Assembly (NCBI GenBank): GCA_023014365.1
Contig: JAEBUN010000003.1
Span: 2,604,001 to 2,668,000 of the forward strand
Direction: 5' to 3'
DNA from: Lepiota brunneoincarnata
Lineage: Eukaryota > Basidiomycota > Agaricomycetes > Agaricales > Agaricaceae
DNA: 64,000 nt
A program made the position numbers and the translations under genes. Position 1 is the first letter of the stretch, and each line of letters starts with the position of its first letter. The notes beneath the pieces are model-generated. The model had not been told where the DNA came from. It searched no databases and was given only the letters and a program-made list of their open reading frames with translations. Shown here one piece after another: positions 12,401 through 25,202 of this stretch.

Positions 12401-12947
12401 TTTGCGTGGTGGGTCAAAAACCAGATGGTCTACCCCCATCTCTCTCGGATGGCAGTTAGACTACTTGTCAATACCAGGTATGTGTTCTGTCATTAGTCTC
12501 CCGTACTCGATCTAACGACTCCTACAGCTACTTCAGTTGATGTGGAGTGTGTCTTCAGTAAAGGAAGACTCATTCTATCTCATGTTCGGAATGGACTCTC
12601 AGTTCAGTCCACGCGTGCATTGATGTGTCTCAGTGCTTGGAGCAGGATGGGTTTGCTGAAGGATAAGGATGTGATGCAGGCTGCGAGACTGCCTGATGTA
12701 GATGGGAGTGAGGCTGAGCTAGATGGTCGTTGGGATGATATATTGTAGTAGTACAAGTTGCTAATCTACTATCTACGACATGAACCCGTGGTGCCAACCT
12801 GCATGGGTTTCCATACCCAGCGTAACCCGCAAGTACCTGTACCCATACCTGCCTGTACCCATACCCATGAGCACGGGTATGGGTTTCACGCAGGTACGGG
12901 TATGGGTAGAGGTCGAGTGACCCATGGGTTACCCGTGACATGCACTA
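9404..12947 (+). mobile_element. hAT DNA transposon inserted in E2 LTR
   Basis: 3.5 kb interrupting the LTR. Both subterminal regions are filled with repeated GGGTACGGGTATGGGT-type motifs (9410-9510 and 12780-12940) in both orientations. The interior encodes a hAT transposase. I find no 8-bp target duplication at the LTR junctions and no clear terminal inverted repeat, so the ends may be deleted. Confidence 0.75.
9573..12748 (+). pseudogene. hAT-family transposase with BED finger, degenerate
   Basis: Read piecemeal on the plus strand. An acidic N-terminal segment (9573-10032) is followed by a BED zinc finger around 10190-10320 (CTASNC, then NLRKHA). Next come conserved fungal hAT blocks: FERKGKGKITFSHRQHDKAQ (10410-10470), RPFSIVSDRGFQ (about 10560) and GTDTWTSPNHKAYIAVTVHF (about 10790-10850). 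The C-terminal dimerisation region follows (VDVECVFSKGRLILSHVRN, about 12540-12600). Frameshifts, stops and possibly introns separate the blocks. It would have catalysed cut-and-paste transposition. Confidence 0.8.
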
Positions 12948-13272
12948 CACTAAGATAAGGATACAAGGTAATGTACTGTATCCTTATATACTTCTAAGTG
13001 TGGCTGTACTCCTACTGTAATAGTCCAGACCAGAGTAACTACAAGTCAGAGATAAGGGACATGAGGCATAACTAAGAATAGTCCTTCTGATGTACACTAC
13101 TGATGGTTTCATAGTGACATGGGAATGTAAACTAAAAATAACCGTCCTTCTGATAAGACTTCTGATAACATTAGGTCCGTTTCTAGAGTTGTTTTCCATT
13201 ACAACTCGTTAGTTTCCTTCTTCCGGGTATTTGGCTAAGTAATTTGGTTTGTAGTAGTCGACTTGAGGTTGG

Positions 13273-14490
13273 TCAGTGGAGTCTGGTCAAGGGGGAATGA
13301 CAGGAGAAAAGGTGGGGGTAGGAGTTCTGTGGAGATCGAGTATGGCAGGCGGTTTCTGGGGATGGGGGTTGTCCTGGATAGAAGATGTTGTATAGGAAAC
13401 ACCTGAAATGAGGACTTTCTATCCTTTCTTCTGGTGGGGTGGTTGGGTTTTCTTCAGAAGGAACTGCATGGTTCTCCTGTAATGTTTGACTTGGCAACAT
13501 TGTCGTAACATTCCTCATAGTAGTCGTCATTGGTAAGGTCGATGTATTGATGATGAGTCATGGGAGTGGTCGAGGGACAGGCAGTTGAATTTCTGGAGTA
13601 GGGGGATGTGTCAGGTCTTCCGAGCTGGACATTTGGTCCATTTATGGTGGGGTTGGAAAACTGCACCATGGGGACATCGATATTTGATGCAGTTGTAAGA
13701 GTAATGTCCTGGGGCATATTGTTTGCACCCAGAGGCAGACAAATTGGGGGCAGTCCATGGCCCAGTGTCCAGTATGTCTGCATTGGATGCAGACTGATCT
13801 GTTGGTGGTTCAGGGGTTGGTGAGTGAGTGAATGGGATTGGGGGAGTTCCGAACCAGGACATGGTTATTGGTGATGGTGTGGGTGGTGTTCCTAGTGGGG
13901 GTGAGATGTCTGAAAGGGTTTCTGAGATTGGCAGGCTTCTTTCCCTTATTGGGAGTGGTGGTGGTGATAGTGGTAGGGGCTGTCATGGTAATGGGGGTGA
14001 TGGTTGTGGTGGGGGGCTGTGAGGTATGTACCTCATTTTGTTTGGGTAAGTTCTTTGACACCTTGGACATGAGGCTTGATCTTGAGTGGAGAAGTCACTC
14101 AAGTGATTCTGCCCAGGCCTGTTGCGTGTTGTATGCAGTAGTGAGAGCCTTAGTCTGTCATACGTGGTGGGTATAGACATACCAGAGTTGTTGGTCATAT
14201 TCCGAAATTGAAGAGTGTTCCAATTTATTCATAAAGGCTCTGTCGGTGGTAGCCTTGCGCAAATCTCCATCAGAAGGGTGATCTGGTCCATGTGGTCGTA
14301 CTCCAGTTGTATGGAATCTAAGGGAGGCGGCTGGGGCGATTGTTGGTTCTGGGGTGGTGTTGGGATTGGAGGTCTCATCTCTGAGGGAGGTGTAAGCAGC
14401 GGTGAAGGTGTGAGAGGGGGTGTTGGGAGACTGGGGCCAGAATGGGAGTTGTTTGAAGTGTTGTATGTTCGACGCTTGCATTATTAACAA
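13273..14490 (-). pseudogene. E2 extra 3' ORFs (zinc-knuckle ORF3 and overlapping ORF4), degenerate
   Basis: Minus-strand frames lying between the chromodomain and the 3' LTR. Part (13611-13862) holds a Cys/His-rich stretch with APGHYSYNC and a second CPHG..HHKWTKCP block, resembling the paired knuckles of E3 ORF3 (51271-52485). The frame ending at 13454 contains YIDLTNDD and finishes in SNITGEP; a second frame over the same bases reads QTLQE. Both peptides also occur in overlapping frames in E3. Several stops and frameshifts are present. Function unknown; possibly a nucleic acid-binding accessory protein. Confidence 0.55.
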
Positions 14491-14649
14491 TGATGATAGA
14501 GGATGATGAGGAAGTTGGGGAAGGTGTTGTGGAGTAAGGGGGAGTGGTTTGGGGACAAGTGAGGTCGAGGTTCATGGGCATCTTTTTAAGTACGTTTGGT
14601 GTGAGAGCGAAGTTGTCTTTGGTAGGTTCTGGTGGGTTCCTGATCTTTC

Positions 14650-15703
14650 TGGGGAATTCCATGAGTTTCTTTATACTCGGTTAGGTATTCTTCAGCATTT
14701 GCGCAGGAGTGTTTCATTGGTGATCCACTTGTTCTCCATGTGGGAGTATCCTTTCCATTTGACATAGTATTGAAGTTTTCCACTGATATCGGTGGTGATT
14801 AAGAATAGCTTCTATTTTGTATTCTTCTTCTTCATTGATGATGTCTGGTGGTGGTGGAGTTGGATGAGATCCGTATGCTTCTGTTTCAGTATATGGGGTT
14901 AGAAGATTTTGGTAGAATACCAGGTGTATCTTCCATTTGATCAGTAGTTTTAATTTGTATGTTAGTGGTGATAAGACTTCTGAGATAAGGAAAGGTCCTA
15001 GTTGTTTTGGGGATATTTTGTTGGAGATGAAGGGGAGTTTGAGGTTTTTCTGGCATCATCAAGGAGTCTGATGCATTTGTCTACTGATGGAAAATTTGAT
15101 GTTTCCATTACTGTGGGTATCGGTGGAGGATTGTATCCTATGATTAGTTTGAATGGGGATTTCTGCCTTGAGGTATGTATTTTGGAGTTGTGTGCAAACT
15201 CGGCAATAGGGAGGGTATCTGACCAGTCAAGGGGGTTCCTGGTGCAGTATATGGTGAGGTAGGTTTTGATTTCCTGGTTGTATCGTTTGGTGGAACCATC
15301 TGTCTGGGGGTGGTATGTGGTTCGAGAATGCTTGTTGGATGTTTAGGTGTTTGGCTAGCTCTCAGAGGGAGTTGGCGGCAAATCTGGGGTCTCAATCTGA
15401 TATGATCTTGTTGGGTAATCCGAACCTGGTGAAGACTTTTTCTATTAATAGTCATCCAATGTTGTCGGCATTTGATTGATCTGAGGTTGGGATGAAAATT
15501 ACCCCCTTCAGTAAGGCCCTGGTCCACCATGGATAATATCACATTATGGCTGGCGCTAGGCAGTAGACCGGTGATAAGATCCCATGAGATTTGAGCAAAT
15601 GGGCATTTGGAAGATGATGGTGGGATTGGTTGAGTTGGTGCGTGATCCGGTCTGCGTATGATTTTGTGTTGTTGGCATTCTGGACAGCCTTTGACATAAT
15701 TCT
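14650..15703 (-). pseudogene. E2 integrase core and chromodomain, degenerate
   Basis: Minus strand, several frames. The end of the integrase zinc domain (FIKNYVKGCPECQQHK) lies at about 15665-15715. The first catalytic block follows at about 15560-15620 (CPFAQISWDLITGLLPS). Frameshifted core sequence follows to about 14900. A chromodomain lies at about 14690-14860 (EEEYKIEAIL, then YYVKWKGY and ENKWI). The chromodomain is thought to direct integration to marked chromatin. Confidence 0.7.
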
Positions 15704-17486
15704 TTATGAACTGTCAACATTCCTGGCCAATATACTTCTTTCTTGGCAAGGCGGTATGTTTCCTGTTCTCCGGGGTGGCCCCATGTAGGGTGGTTGTGGT
15801 ATCTTGTGATGACATCGCATCTGAGTTGGAGGTCTTCTGGAATGATGACACATTCTTGGAATGTGAGAAGTGGACCAGTTCGAGGTTGGGACTGTTCCGA
15901 AATCTTTATTGGTGGCGTTAGGGTGAGTTTCTTTTAGTAGTTTGAACACTTTGGTGGTTCTAGCATCGTATTTGGGTGATTCTGTGATTCTTTCTTGGAG
16001 TTCTATATCGATGGTGGCAATAAAGAGGTGTTCTGGGAGTACTGTGATCAAGTTTTGATCTTCTATGTCGGCAGTAGCAACAAAGAGGTTGTTTGGAAGC
16101 ATGGTGATGTCTTTGTTATCATTATCCTCATCAGGGACATGGTCTGGACATCTTGATAGAGCATCTGGTGCAGGGATCTTTGATCCTGGGACATGTTCTA
16201 GTTTGAAGTTGTAGTCAGTGAGGGTCTGGACCCATCGTGCTTGTCGGCGGTTGATTTTCTGGGGTTTACACCAGTATGTGAGGTTTTGGTGGTCTGTTCT
16301 GATATGGACAGTATGAGGGTTGCCAAGGAGGTAGTGGTGCCATTCTTCAAGGGCTCGGATGATAGCGAGAAGTTCCCTGTCATAGATGTCATAGTTGCGT
16401 TCTGCTGGTCCGAATGTCTTTGAATAGAATGATATGGGTTTCCGTATTCCATTGATATTGTGTTGATATAGGACAGCTCCTGATGCGAATTTGGAAGCAT
16501 CAGCTTCTATTTCAAAGGGTTTTGTGGAGTTGGGCATGAGGAGTACTGGTTCCTTTAAGAATTCGTTCTTGAGCATTTCGAATGCTTTTTGTTGTTCTTC
16601 TTTCCATTCAAATTTGTTTGATTTGGACAGGAGTTGGTTAAGGGGTTTGGTGTGGTGGGAGTAGCTGCGAATGAACTTCTGGTAGAAGTTACAGAATCCG
16701 ATGAATTTCCGAATATGTCGGACTGTTTTTGGTACTGGCCAGTCTTCTATTCCCTTGAGTTTTCTGGGATCCATTTTGATTTCATCAGGTATGATGATCA
16801 TGCTGAGATATTTGAGTCATTGTTTGTTGAACTTGCATTTTTCCGTTTTGAGGTAGAGATCGTTTTCCTGCAGGATTTGCAGTACTTTTTCTGTAAGTCA
16901 GTCGGTTTCCTCTTGGGTTTTACTGTAGATTAGGATATCATCCATATAGATGATTCCTCCTTTCTCCATTATTTCAGAGAATAGCATGTCCATCATGTGT
17001 TGGAACATTGTGGGACTGTTGCAGAGTCTGAAAAACATTACAGTTGGTTTGAAAAGACCCATAGGAGTCTTGAACACTGCTTTCCATTGATTGCCATCTT
17101 TGATTCTGACATTATTGTATCCTAGGCGGACGTCGAGCTTAGTGAAGTACTTAGCTCCTTTGAGTTTATCCATGATAGAGGAAATCATGGGGATTGGGTA
17201 GGCATTTTTGACAGTATGATCATTTAGATAATGATAGTCTTGGCAGGGTCAGAGGTCTCCTCCTTTCTTGGCAACAAAGAAGAAAGGTGATGCCATAGGG
17301 GATTTTGAGGGGCAGATGTACCCTTTTCGGAGGTTTTTGTCTATGAATTCTTTTAGTGCTTTTTCTTTGGCAGGCACCACCTGATAAGGTTTCATCGATT
17401 TTGCTTTGAATGTCGGTTTTAGTTTGATTTTGTGATCAAACGTTCTTGATGGTGGGAATCGTTCAGAGGCTTTCTTGTTGAATATT
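15704..17486 (-). pseudogene. E2 reverse transcriptase and RNase H
   Basis: Minus-strand pol read in one frame with a few stops. RT blocks: [20 protein letters not shown], then [15 protein letters not shown] (YMDD catalytic motif near 16930). RNase H: FEIEADASKFASGAVLYQ at about 16470-16530 and YDRELLAIIRALEEWHHYL. The block LKYLSMIIIPDEIKMDP links the two. It stops abruptly at 17486, where E4 is inserted with duplication ATATT; upstream coding resumes at 27354. Closely related in plan to E3 pol. Confidence 0.85.
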
Positions 17487-17565
17487 TGTCATATCCATGC
17501 CAACTCAGAGTCTAATCACTTAAACTTCGGCTTCTCAATTCCATGTGTGCTCCACCACACTCTGA
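17487..17565 (+). repeat. E4 5' LTR, truncated
   Basis: About 79 bp matching the start of 26681-27348 (TGTCATATCCATGCC..). After GTGTGCTCCAC the two diverge completely, so most of the 5' LTR and the primer site are missing or replaced. Confidence 0.8.
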
Positions 17566-17704
17566 ATTTTTCTAACCATGGTCTCTCAAACAGTTACCTG
17601 TACTCAGCACTCTGGTAACTCCAGCCACTCGCCATAGCAAATGCATAACTCAACAACCTCCTTCTGAGGAACTGCAACCTGGCTCCCCGAGGGTTTACTC
17701 GCTC

Positions 17705-18960
17705 TTGCTGACAATCGGTCACTGCCCTCGACTCCAGACCGATTTTCCAAAGATATACAACCCTCACTATTCCAGACCCCCGATGGCCCCAACGAAGGCC
17801 CCAACCCCAATCCTGATCCCAGCAACCCTGGTGATCCTGATGACTATCCTGACAATGGGGATGGGCCCCCAGGGCAATGATGAACCATCAGACAATGGCG
17901 ACAACAACAACATCCCACCTGGCAACAACCAAGATGACCATGATAGACTCCTGCTCCAAGTTTTCCATTGCATAGCCTGATCAAATGGACAGCTGTGGGA
18001 ACTCTCAAGCCCCACAGCCCCCCCAAACTCCCCATACCAAAGCTTGCAAACCTGACATCTTTACAGGTTCCGACCCTGCCAAACTCAAACCCTTCCTCTT
18101 CCAGTGCTGAACTCTACTTCCATACTAACCCAGCTCAGTTCGCTATCCCCGCCACCAAGATCAACTTCGTGTTGACGTACCTTACAGGCGTGGCACAGCA
18201 ACACTTCAAAATCGGCCTCAACGAGGCCGACAACCACTGGAATAATGCACAACTGGATTGAGGACTGGGACCAGTTCACCCTGGAACTGCAGACCAATTT
18301 TGGTCCTGCAGATCCGACTGGAGAAGCTGCTGAGCAGCTTGACTCCCTCCAAATGCGCTATGACGAAAAGATTGCCATCTACAACATTGACTTTCTCCAC
18401 CTAGCTGGCCAACTCCGCTGGGGTGACGAAGTATTTTGTCACCGCTACTATAAAGGCCTCCCCGACCGCATCCAGGACATCTTGTCCAATCAGCCCGATG
18501 GCAAGCCCGACACCTTCATCGAAATGTGAGCAGCAGCGATGAAGATCGACGCTCGCTACTGGGAGCGCCAATGCGAGAAGGCCTGCTGCCAAAGCCTACT
18601 TCGGACCTGACCTGCCTCTAGGAAACCTGGAGGCAATCCACCCCCTTCCACCTCGACCAACCCCCAACCTGGCGCCAAGCCTGCCAATAGTAACAACAAA
18701 GGCAGCACCCCCAACAACAGCTTCAAGGGCAATCCACCCAACCCATTCACCAGTCAGAAATCAGCCCTGCCCAAATCCGACCTTACTAGTAAACTTGGTA
18801 AGGACAGTAAATTAACCCTGAGGAACGTCAACAATGTTTCAACAATAACCTCTGCCTTGTCTGCGCAGATCCCAATCACAGGGCTGCTAACTGTGACAAG
18901 AAGAAATTCCCTGATGCCAAGGCTAAAGGCCAACAGGCTCAGCTCCCCGAGACAGACACA
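17705..18960 (+). pseudogene. E4 gag with CCHC knuckle
   Basis: Frames at 17705-17980, 17968-18261 and 18245-18529 carry a Gag capsid core (WIEDWDQFTLELQTNFGPAD, ending near YKGLPDRIQDILSNQP). About 18850-18930 encodes the knuckle CLVCADPNHRAANC. Frameshifts and stops separate the parts. Gag would form the particle and bind element RNA. Confidence 0.75.
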
Positions 18961-19064
18961 CCGGCTCTCCCGAGCTCAGAAAAATAGTTGGCGGTCCTCA
19001 GGCCTCTGCACAGACTGAGGATCGCATTGAACTCTGCTGTGCTCCAGAGAGTTTCCATCTCAAT

Positions 19065-22000
19065 GTGTCCGCTCTTTCCGACCCAAACTCTTTTCACATT
19101 ACATTAACTTCTCCTTTAGTTACTTCTTTGTCTTCTGTTTCCACTTCCGTACTCTCCAATTCGGACCCACTTTCTACAACAGACAATGTAGTTAGTTCTG
19201 ATTTCTCTTCTCTTTCTCCTTTCAAAGCTCTTGTTGATAGTGGTTCTACTCACTGTTTTGTGGACTCATCTTTTGTTTGTGCTCATAGTATTCCAACCTC
19301 GTCCATCCCTGGCTATTGAACTTTGATTATTTGATGGGACCTCAAATGCCTACATTACGGAGCTTGCACAACTGCCTGTATCTTTCCCCTCTGGTGAATC
19401 TATCATTTTGGACACTTATGTCACCTGGCTCGACTCTTCCTGTTCTGTGGTCTTAGGACACAACTGGCTCACCCACTACAATCCGTTGATTGACTGGGCT
19501 TTGGGCAGTATTACTTTCCTGGCCATCCCTACTCGAGAATCCTGCTTCTGTCTCTACCTGTGTTGCACCCACATTGGCCCCGCCTATGGCCACCCCTGAC
19601 ACTCCTGACCTAGGTTCACCACCCCTGTCCGGGACCTCTGTCCCAATCTGTCCCCATTGCGAAACCGCACATCTCCCTGATAAACGCCCCTGCCTTTATC
19701 TGCGCTGCCAAGCTCCCTGGTTCCCAACAATTCCGAATCAATCTCTCCACTGCCTCTGCATCAGCCTGCGTCTTCTTCCATCTCCGAAGACCCGGCTGAC
19801 CTCTCATCCATTCCTGAGGAATACCACAAGTTCACTGATGTTTTCAGTAAATTGCGTGCTGACACACTCGCTCCACACCGCCCTTATGACCTCCAGATTA
19901 ACCTTGAGGATGGCAGTCAACCTCCAGTCAGGTACCATTTACTCCCTTTCACAATCAGAGCTTGGAGCTCTACGTGATTTCATTGACAAACATTTATCTA
20001 TTGGCTTCATTCGCCCCTCCACTTCTCCTCATGGAGCCCCGGTCCTCTTCATAAAGAAAAAGGACGGCTCCCTCCGTTTATGTGTTGATTTTAGAGGTCT
20101 CAACCATATTACCAAGAAGGATCGCTACCCCCTTCTGCTCATCTCCGACCTCTTAGACTCCCCTCGCAAAGCCTGCATATATACCAAAATTGACCTCCGT
20201 CACACTTACCATCTAGTCCACGTTGCTGATGGTGACAAATGGAAGACCACCTTTTGGACCCACTACAGCTCCTTCGAATGGATGGTCATGCCTTTCGGCC
20301 TCACCAACGCCCCCGCCACCTTCCAGCGGTTCATGAACGATATATTCAAGGACATGCTCAACGTCTGCATTACTATCTACCTTGACGACATTCTGATATA
20401 CTCTGACAATCATAGTATCCATCATGACCAAGTCAAGGAGGTCCTTAAGCAGCTCCGCCAACACGGTCTATACGCCTGCCCCGACAAATGCCAGTTCCAC
20501 TCTGACACAGTGGAATACCTTGGCTACATCCTTTCCCCCAACAGGTCTCCGAATGGACCAATCTAAGGTCAAGACCATCCAGGAGTGGCCAGGAACCCAA
20601 GAAAGTCAAGGACATCCAGTCCTTCTTAGGTTTCGCCAATTTCTACTGTCGCTTCATTCACGGTTACTCCAACATTCGTCGTTCCGCTCACTCGCCTCAC
20701 CCACAAAGACATGAAATAGAATTTCACTGACGAATGTTGCAAAGCCTTCAGTTCCCTGAAAGAAGCATTCATATCTGCCCCTGTCCTCACTCCTTGGGCC
20801 CCTGATGCTCAGATCATTGTCGAGACCGACGCCTCCGACTACGCCCTTGCGGCCATTCTCTCTATCATCACCGATGATGGTGAGGTCCACCCCATTGCAT
20901 TCCATTCCCGCTACCTTTAACATAGCCAAACTTAATTATGACACCCACAACAAGGAACTCCTGGTGATATTCGAAGCTTTTCGCATCTGGTGGCACTACC
21001 TAGAAGGTGCCCCCCTTACTATTGATGTAGTCACCGACCACAAAAACCTCGAAATACTTCTGCACCACCAAAATCCTTACTTGCCAGCCAAGCTCGTTGG
21101 TCTGAGTTCCTATCCCAATTCCACCTCGTCATCTGGTTCCAACCCAGCCTACCTCGGCACCAAGCCTGACACCCTAACTAGATGATGGGACATCTACCCT
21201 AAAGGGGGGAATAGCGGCTATGCATCAGTCAACCCGCACAACTTCCAGCCTGTGTTCACTCATGAACAGCTCGCGGCCTCTGTCCGTGCCACCACTCTTT
21301 ACGCCCCTTCCCTTTGCACAGCTGTAGTCATGGACCTTGATCAGCTACACCGTGACATCCTTACTGCCCTACCAGCAGACCCGACCACTTCCACCCATCT
21401 TGCCAGCCTGGAAGGCCATTGGTCAGTCAACAATAAGGGTTTCCTCCTCCTAGACAACAGAATCTACATCCCTGATGCCAACAATCTCCGACTTCGGGTC
21501 CTCCAGTACAAGCACAATCATGTCCTAGCCGGCCACTTCAGTCAGAATAAAATGCTGGAACTCATCCGGCACGAATATACCTGACCTAGTGTCCACACCT
21601 TTGTCAAGGAGTTCTGTAAGTCTTGTGTCACCTGTATGAGGTCTAAACCCCAGCGCCACTGCCCCTACAGTCTCCTCAAGCAACTCCCCATCCCCGAATG
21701 CCCTTGGAATTCAATCTCCATGGACTTCATCGAGAAACTCCCCGCCTCCTCTGGCTATGATGCCATCCTAGTAATAGTCAACAGACTCACCAAACAATCC
21801 TTATTCATCCCCACCTATGATACCATCACCTCCTCCGACCTCACCTGCCTATTCATCCTCCACATCTTCTCCAAGCATGGTGTACCCGAACATGTTACCT
21901 CTGACCACAGCTCCAAATTCGTCTCCCACTTCTTCTGCTCCCTAGGACAAGCCCTTGACATGAAACTACACTTCACTTCGGGCTATCATCCAGAAGGCAA

Positions 22001-22797
22001 CGGACAGACGGAACGCACCAACCAGACCCTGGAACAATATCTCCGGGTCTATTGTAACTACCAACAGGACAATTGGTCCAAATTACTACCACTAGCTGAG
22101 TTTGCTTACAACAACACCCCTAGTGCCACTACTGGTATCTCCCCGTTCTTTGCTAATAAAGGATACCATCCAAACATCACAGTTCATCCTGAACGTGACC
22201 TTGCCTCTGCCCGGGCCTGCCATTTTGCTGTTGATCTTGACGACCTACATACCACCTTGAAGTCTGAAATAGCGTTAGCCCAGCAACGCTATCAGGCCTC
22301 CGCCGACGCCCGCCAACTCCCTGCCCCGGACTTCAAGGTTGGACAAAAGGCATTCATAAAAGCCCAATTCTTCCGCACCACCTGTCCTTCCAAAAAACTC
22401 TCCGAAAAGTTCCTTGGGCCTTATGAGATCATTGCACAAGCAGGTACCCATTCCTTTACACTCCAACTTCCTGACTCCATGCGTGGAGTATACCCCGTCT
22501 TCCATGTTTCCATGCTTGAACCGGCTATGCCTAACACCATACCCCCGATTGGACCCACCACCTGCGCCAGTTTCTATTGACAGTGAACCAGAATATGAGA
22601 TTGCCCGTATTGTTGACTCAAAGATCGATTGGCGCCGCGCATGCAAGCTCCTCTATAAAGTCATCTGGTTAGGTTATGAAGATACTGAAGAAGAATCCTT
22701 GTGGTTACCGGCTACCAAGCTTGAACATGCTACCGATCTAGTAGAGGCTTTCCATTCCTCTTACCCCTCTAAGCCTGGTCCCCTCCATTCACTCTGA
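19065..22797 (+). pseudogene. E4 pol: protease, RT, RNase H, integrase, chromodomain
   Basis: Broken plus-strand frames in canonical order. Protease: LVDSGSTHCFVD at about 19235. RT at 19820-20566: [20 protein letters not shown] and [10 protein letters not shown] (YLDD, about 20375). RNase H at about 20800-21185: IVETDASDYALAAILS and NKELLVIFEAFRIWWHYLEG. Integrase at 21252-22580: zinc domain HNHVLAGHF..CKSCVTC, then catalytic blocks ISMDFIEKLP, VTSDHSSKFV and EGNGQTERTNQTLEQYL. Chromodomain at 22590-22797: EPEYEIARIVDSKID and VIWLGYEDTEEESLW. At least five disruptions are present, including a stop in the linker near 21583. Confidence 0.88.
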
Positions 22798-22975
22798 ATT
22801 TTCCGCTGACCACCCACCACACCAAGAAACAAAATTTATTGGACAAGTACAACTACCTGTCCGTATTGTTCCCAGAGGTGCGGGGCAGCACCGCCGCATC
22901 CTCCATCATATCTCGCACCTCCTCTTCCAAAATGCCTCTGATGCTCTCCGACTCCTCTGACTCCTCCGTCTCCGT

Positions 22976-24267
22976 TGAAAAGGTAGAAACTTTCGTAGGT
23001 TTTAATATAGATAGTGGGCTTGTTTTCACTAAGCTTAGCCGCAATTCGATAAGCTTAAGCTAATACAAGTGGAATGAGATAGATAATGAACAGTTTCGTC
23101 TTTTAGGGTGTTCTGGGGGTGCGTTCTGACAGCGAAATTCAAGAGAGTAGTGTTTTTAGAGGTTAACGAACAGCCATTGAAGTTATCTTAGCCATACGGT
23201 GCAACAATGAAAGGACAATCCCTGTCAATTCAAAGCGCGGGGTCTCTGGTCTCTGGTCTCTGGTCTCTGAACTCTGGTCTCTGTCTCTGTCTCTGTCTCT
23301 AGCACTCTGGAACTCTAAACTCTGAACTCTGGTCTCTGGGTTGGTCGACTGACCGAAGAAATCACACTTAACGATGCACACTAAATAGCCCTCTGAAACC
23401 GTTCTTGATCACAGCTTGCAGACTTGCGTGTGGAAGCAGGGGTGAGACCTCTTGCTTCTCCACGAACAAGTGCAACCATATTTATATTGTTTAGATACAT
23501 ACGAGAGATAGTAAATATGAAATAGAAATCAATAAGCTTAATTGTTACAGGCACTGTAGAACATTTTGGAAGGTTCGGCAGCATTTCTACCTCACCCTGG
23601 GTTATGGGTTTTTCTCTGATTAACGAATGGCAATCCAGCCAGATGTGTTCCATGCTCGTCTGCATTATTCTGCATCCACACAAGCGCGTTAAGTTTCCGG
23701 ATCAATTATGATCGGAATGTATAGCGGATGGACAATCCCTTGATCCGTTGTAATTAATCTCAGTTAAGCAGTATGCCAAAGTGCCGGGACCCACAAAGCA
23801 CTCGTTAATTAGGAGTCTTTGATATTTCTAGGGTTTTGGGCATCGGGTATTGCCTCCCGAATGTTGGACGTTCCGTTCCGTGGTCCAGTCATCATTATTG
23901 AACTTGCTATAGACGTAATACACCCGCAACAGCCGCTAGGTACATTCTTTTATGTTCAAACGCATTCGGGTTCATCAGAAAACTGCTCGTAAGGTCCCTT
24001 GATGCGACCGGGGTATACTCGATAGGCTATGTAGAGTCCTGAATCCCTCCGGAGAGCGTTCTGATAGCTTGGTTCACTAAGCTTAGTGATAATGAACTGG
24101 TTTGAACACAGTCCGAGGCTTCGAGTATCCTCAATTCGGTCGAACTGGCTACTACGGGATATAGTACCAATCCTCTATAGAGTTCTTTAATGATATAGCC
24201 AATGAGTCTATGTAGAGAATTGTTCCGGAGTATGGAATTCATATATAGGCGTGAAATCGGCGTATCA
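22976..24267 (-). repeat. Solo LTR, E1 family (copy C)
   Basis: TGAAAAGG..CGTATCA, reverse orientation relative to E1. Target duplication CCGT (22972-22975 and 24268-24271). Contains TAAGCTTA four times. Inserted in the E4 antisense gene; relatively CpG-rich compared with the E1 LTRs. Confidence 0.92.
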
Positions 24268-25202
24268 CCGTAATACCCCTACTCGACCAGTCACCATCCA
24301 CCTGCGCTTCCCAATGCCACAACTGTTCATAGCGGCCAGTTGTCAATTCAACCTTATCCACCCTCTCCCCCAACTGAGCGATGGCCTGTTTGAGCTGCAC
24401 CTCCATGATATTGACCTGTTTGAGGGTTGTCTGGTGCCCCTCCTCGATAAGTTGCTTCAGCTCTACGGGATCATTTGGTCAGCAAACCTCGCAGTCAGAA
24501 ACCCCTACTCACCTTCAAATTGGTGGTCTGGCATACCTCCTGTCTCTTCTTGACCCCCACATCATTTCTTCATTTTGCTACACTGTCGGCAACTCCTAGT
24601 GTTGCTGGGACCTTTGTTAGCATTTATCATCGTTGGAATTCTTGTATTTACTTACCCGCCTGGCAATCTCACACCGGACCTCATCCTGCTGACATCACCA
24701 GCATGGGTTATCACCCCCGAATATGTGTTTGTTGCCCCACCACGGGGCCGCCCTCGCCTTTCCCTTTCCCTTTCCCCTTCCCTTTGCATCTGAATCTTTG
24801 GACTCCTCCTCCTCCTCCTCCTCTTCGTCCCTCGCCGCATCATTGCCCTGTGTAATTCAGGTCGGACTCTTCGTGGTCGACTTCCATGGGCTGCTCTGGC
24901 AGGTGGCTGGATGAAGCTGTCGTAGTCATCGCAATGAGTCAGGCCCAGATTGCCTGATGTTCATCCTCAGCAGCTTCCTCTTGCTGTTGCCTGATCTCTT
25001 CCACCTGTCGCTCCCTAGCCTGCTCCTCTGCTTGCCACTGACTGCAGTTCAATCATATGTCGCCTGTTCTTCCTCTTGACACTCTACTGCCAATTGCCTG
25101 TTCCTCCTCTCACCATTCCTCCTCTTCCAACCTCTCGATCTCCATCCACATCTGCTCCTCCTGCTCCACCTTTTCCCTCAGTAACTGTGCCTTGCACTCC
25201 GC

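Larger units (their letters stand above)
9243..13170 (-). repeat. E2 3' LTR (split by hAT element at 9404-12947)
   Basis: 9243-9403 plus 12948-13170 together make 384 bp, the same length as 30351-30734 and 53529-53912. Ends are TGTTACC and TGATAACA. Confidence 0.9.

Noticed and set aside
9396..12955. 8-bp target duplication for the hAT element
   Set aside because: CTTTATAA on the left and ATGCACTA on the right match at only three positions.
13828..14487. Long Gly/Val-rich plus-strand frames within E2
   Set aside because: Complement of the Pro/Thr-rich minus-strand ORF3 region; composition shadow.
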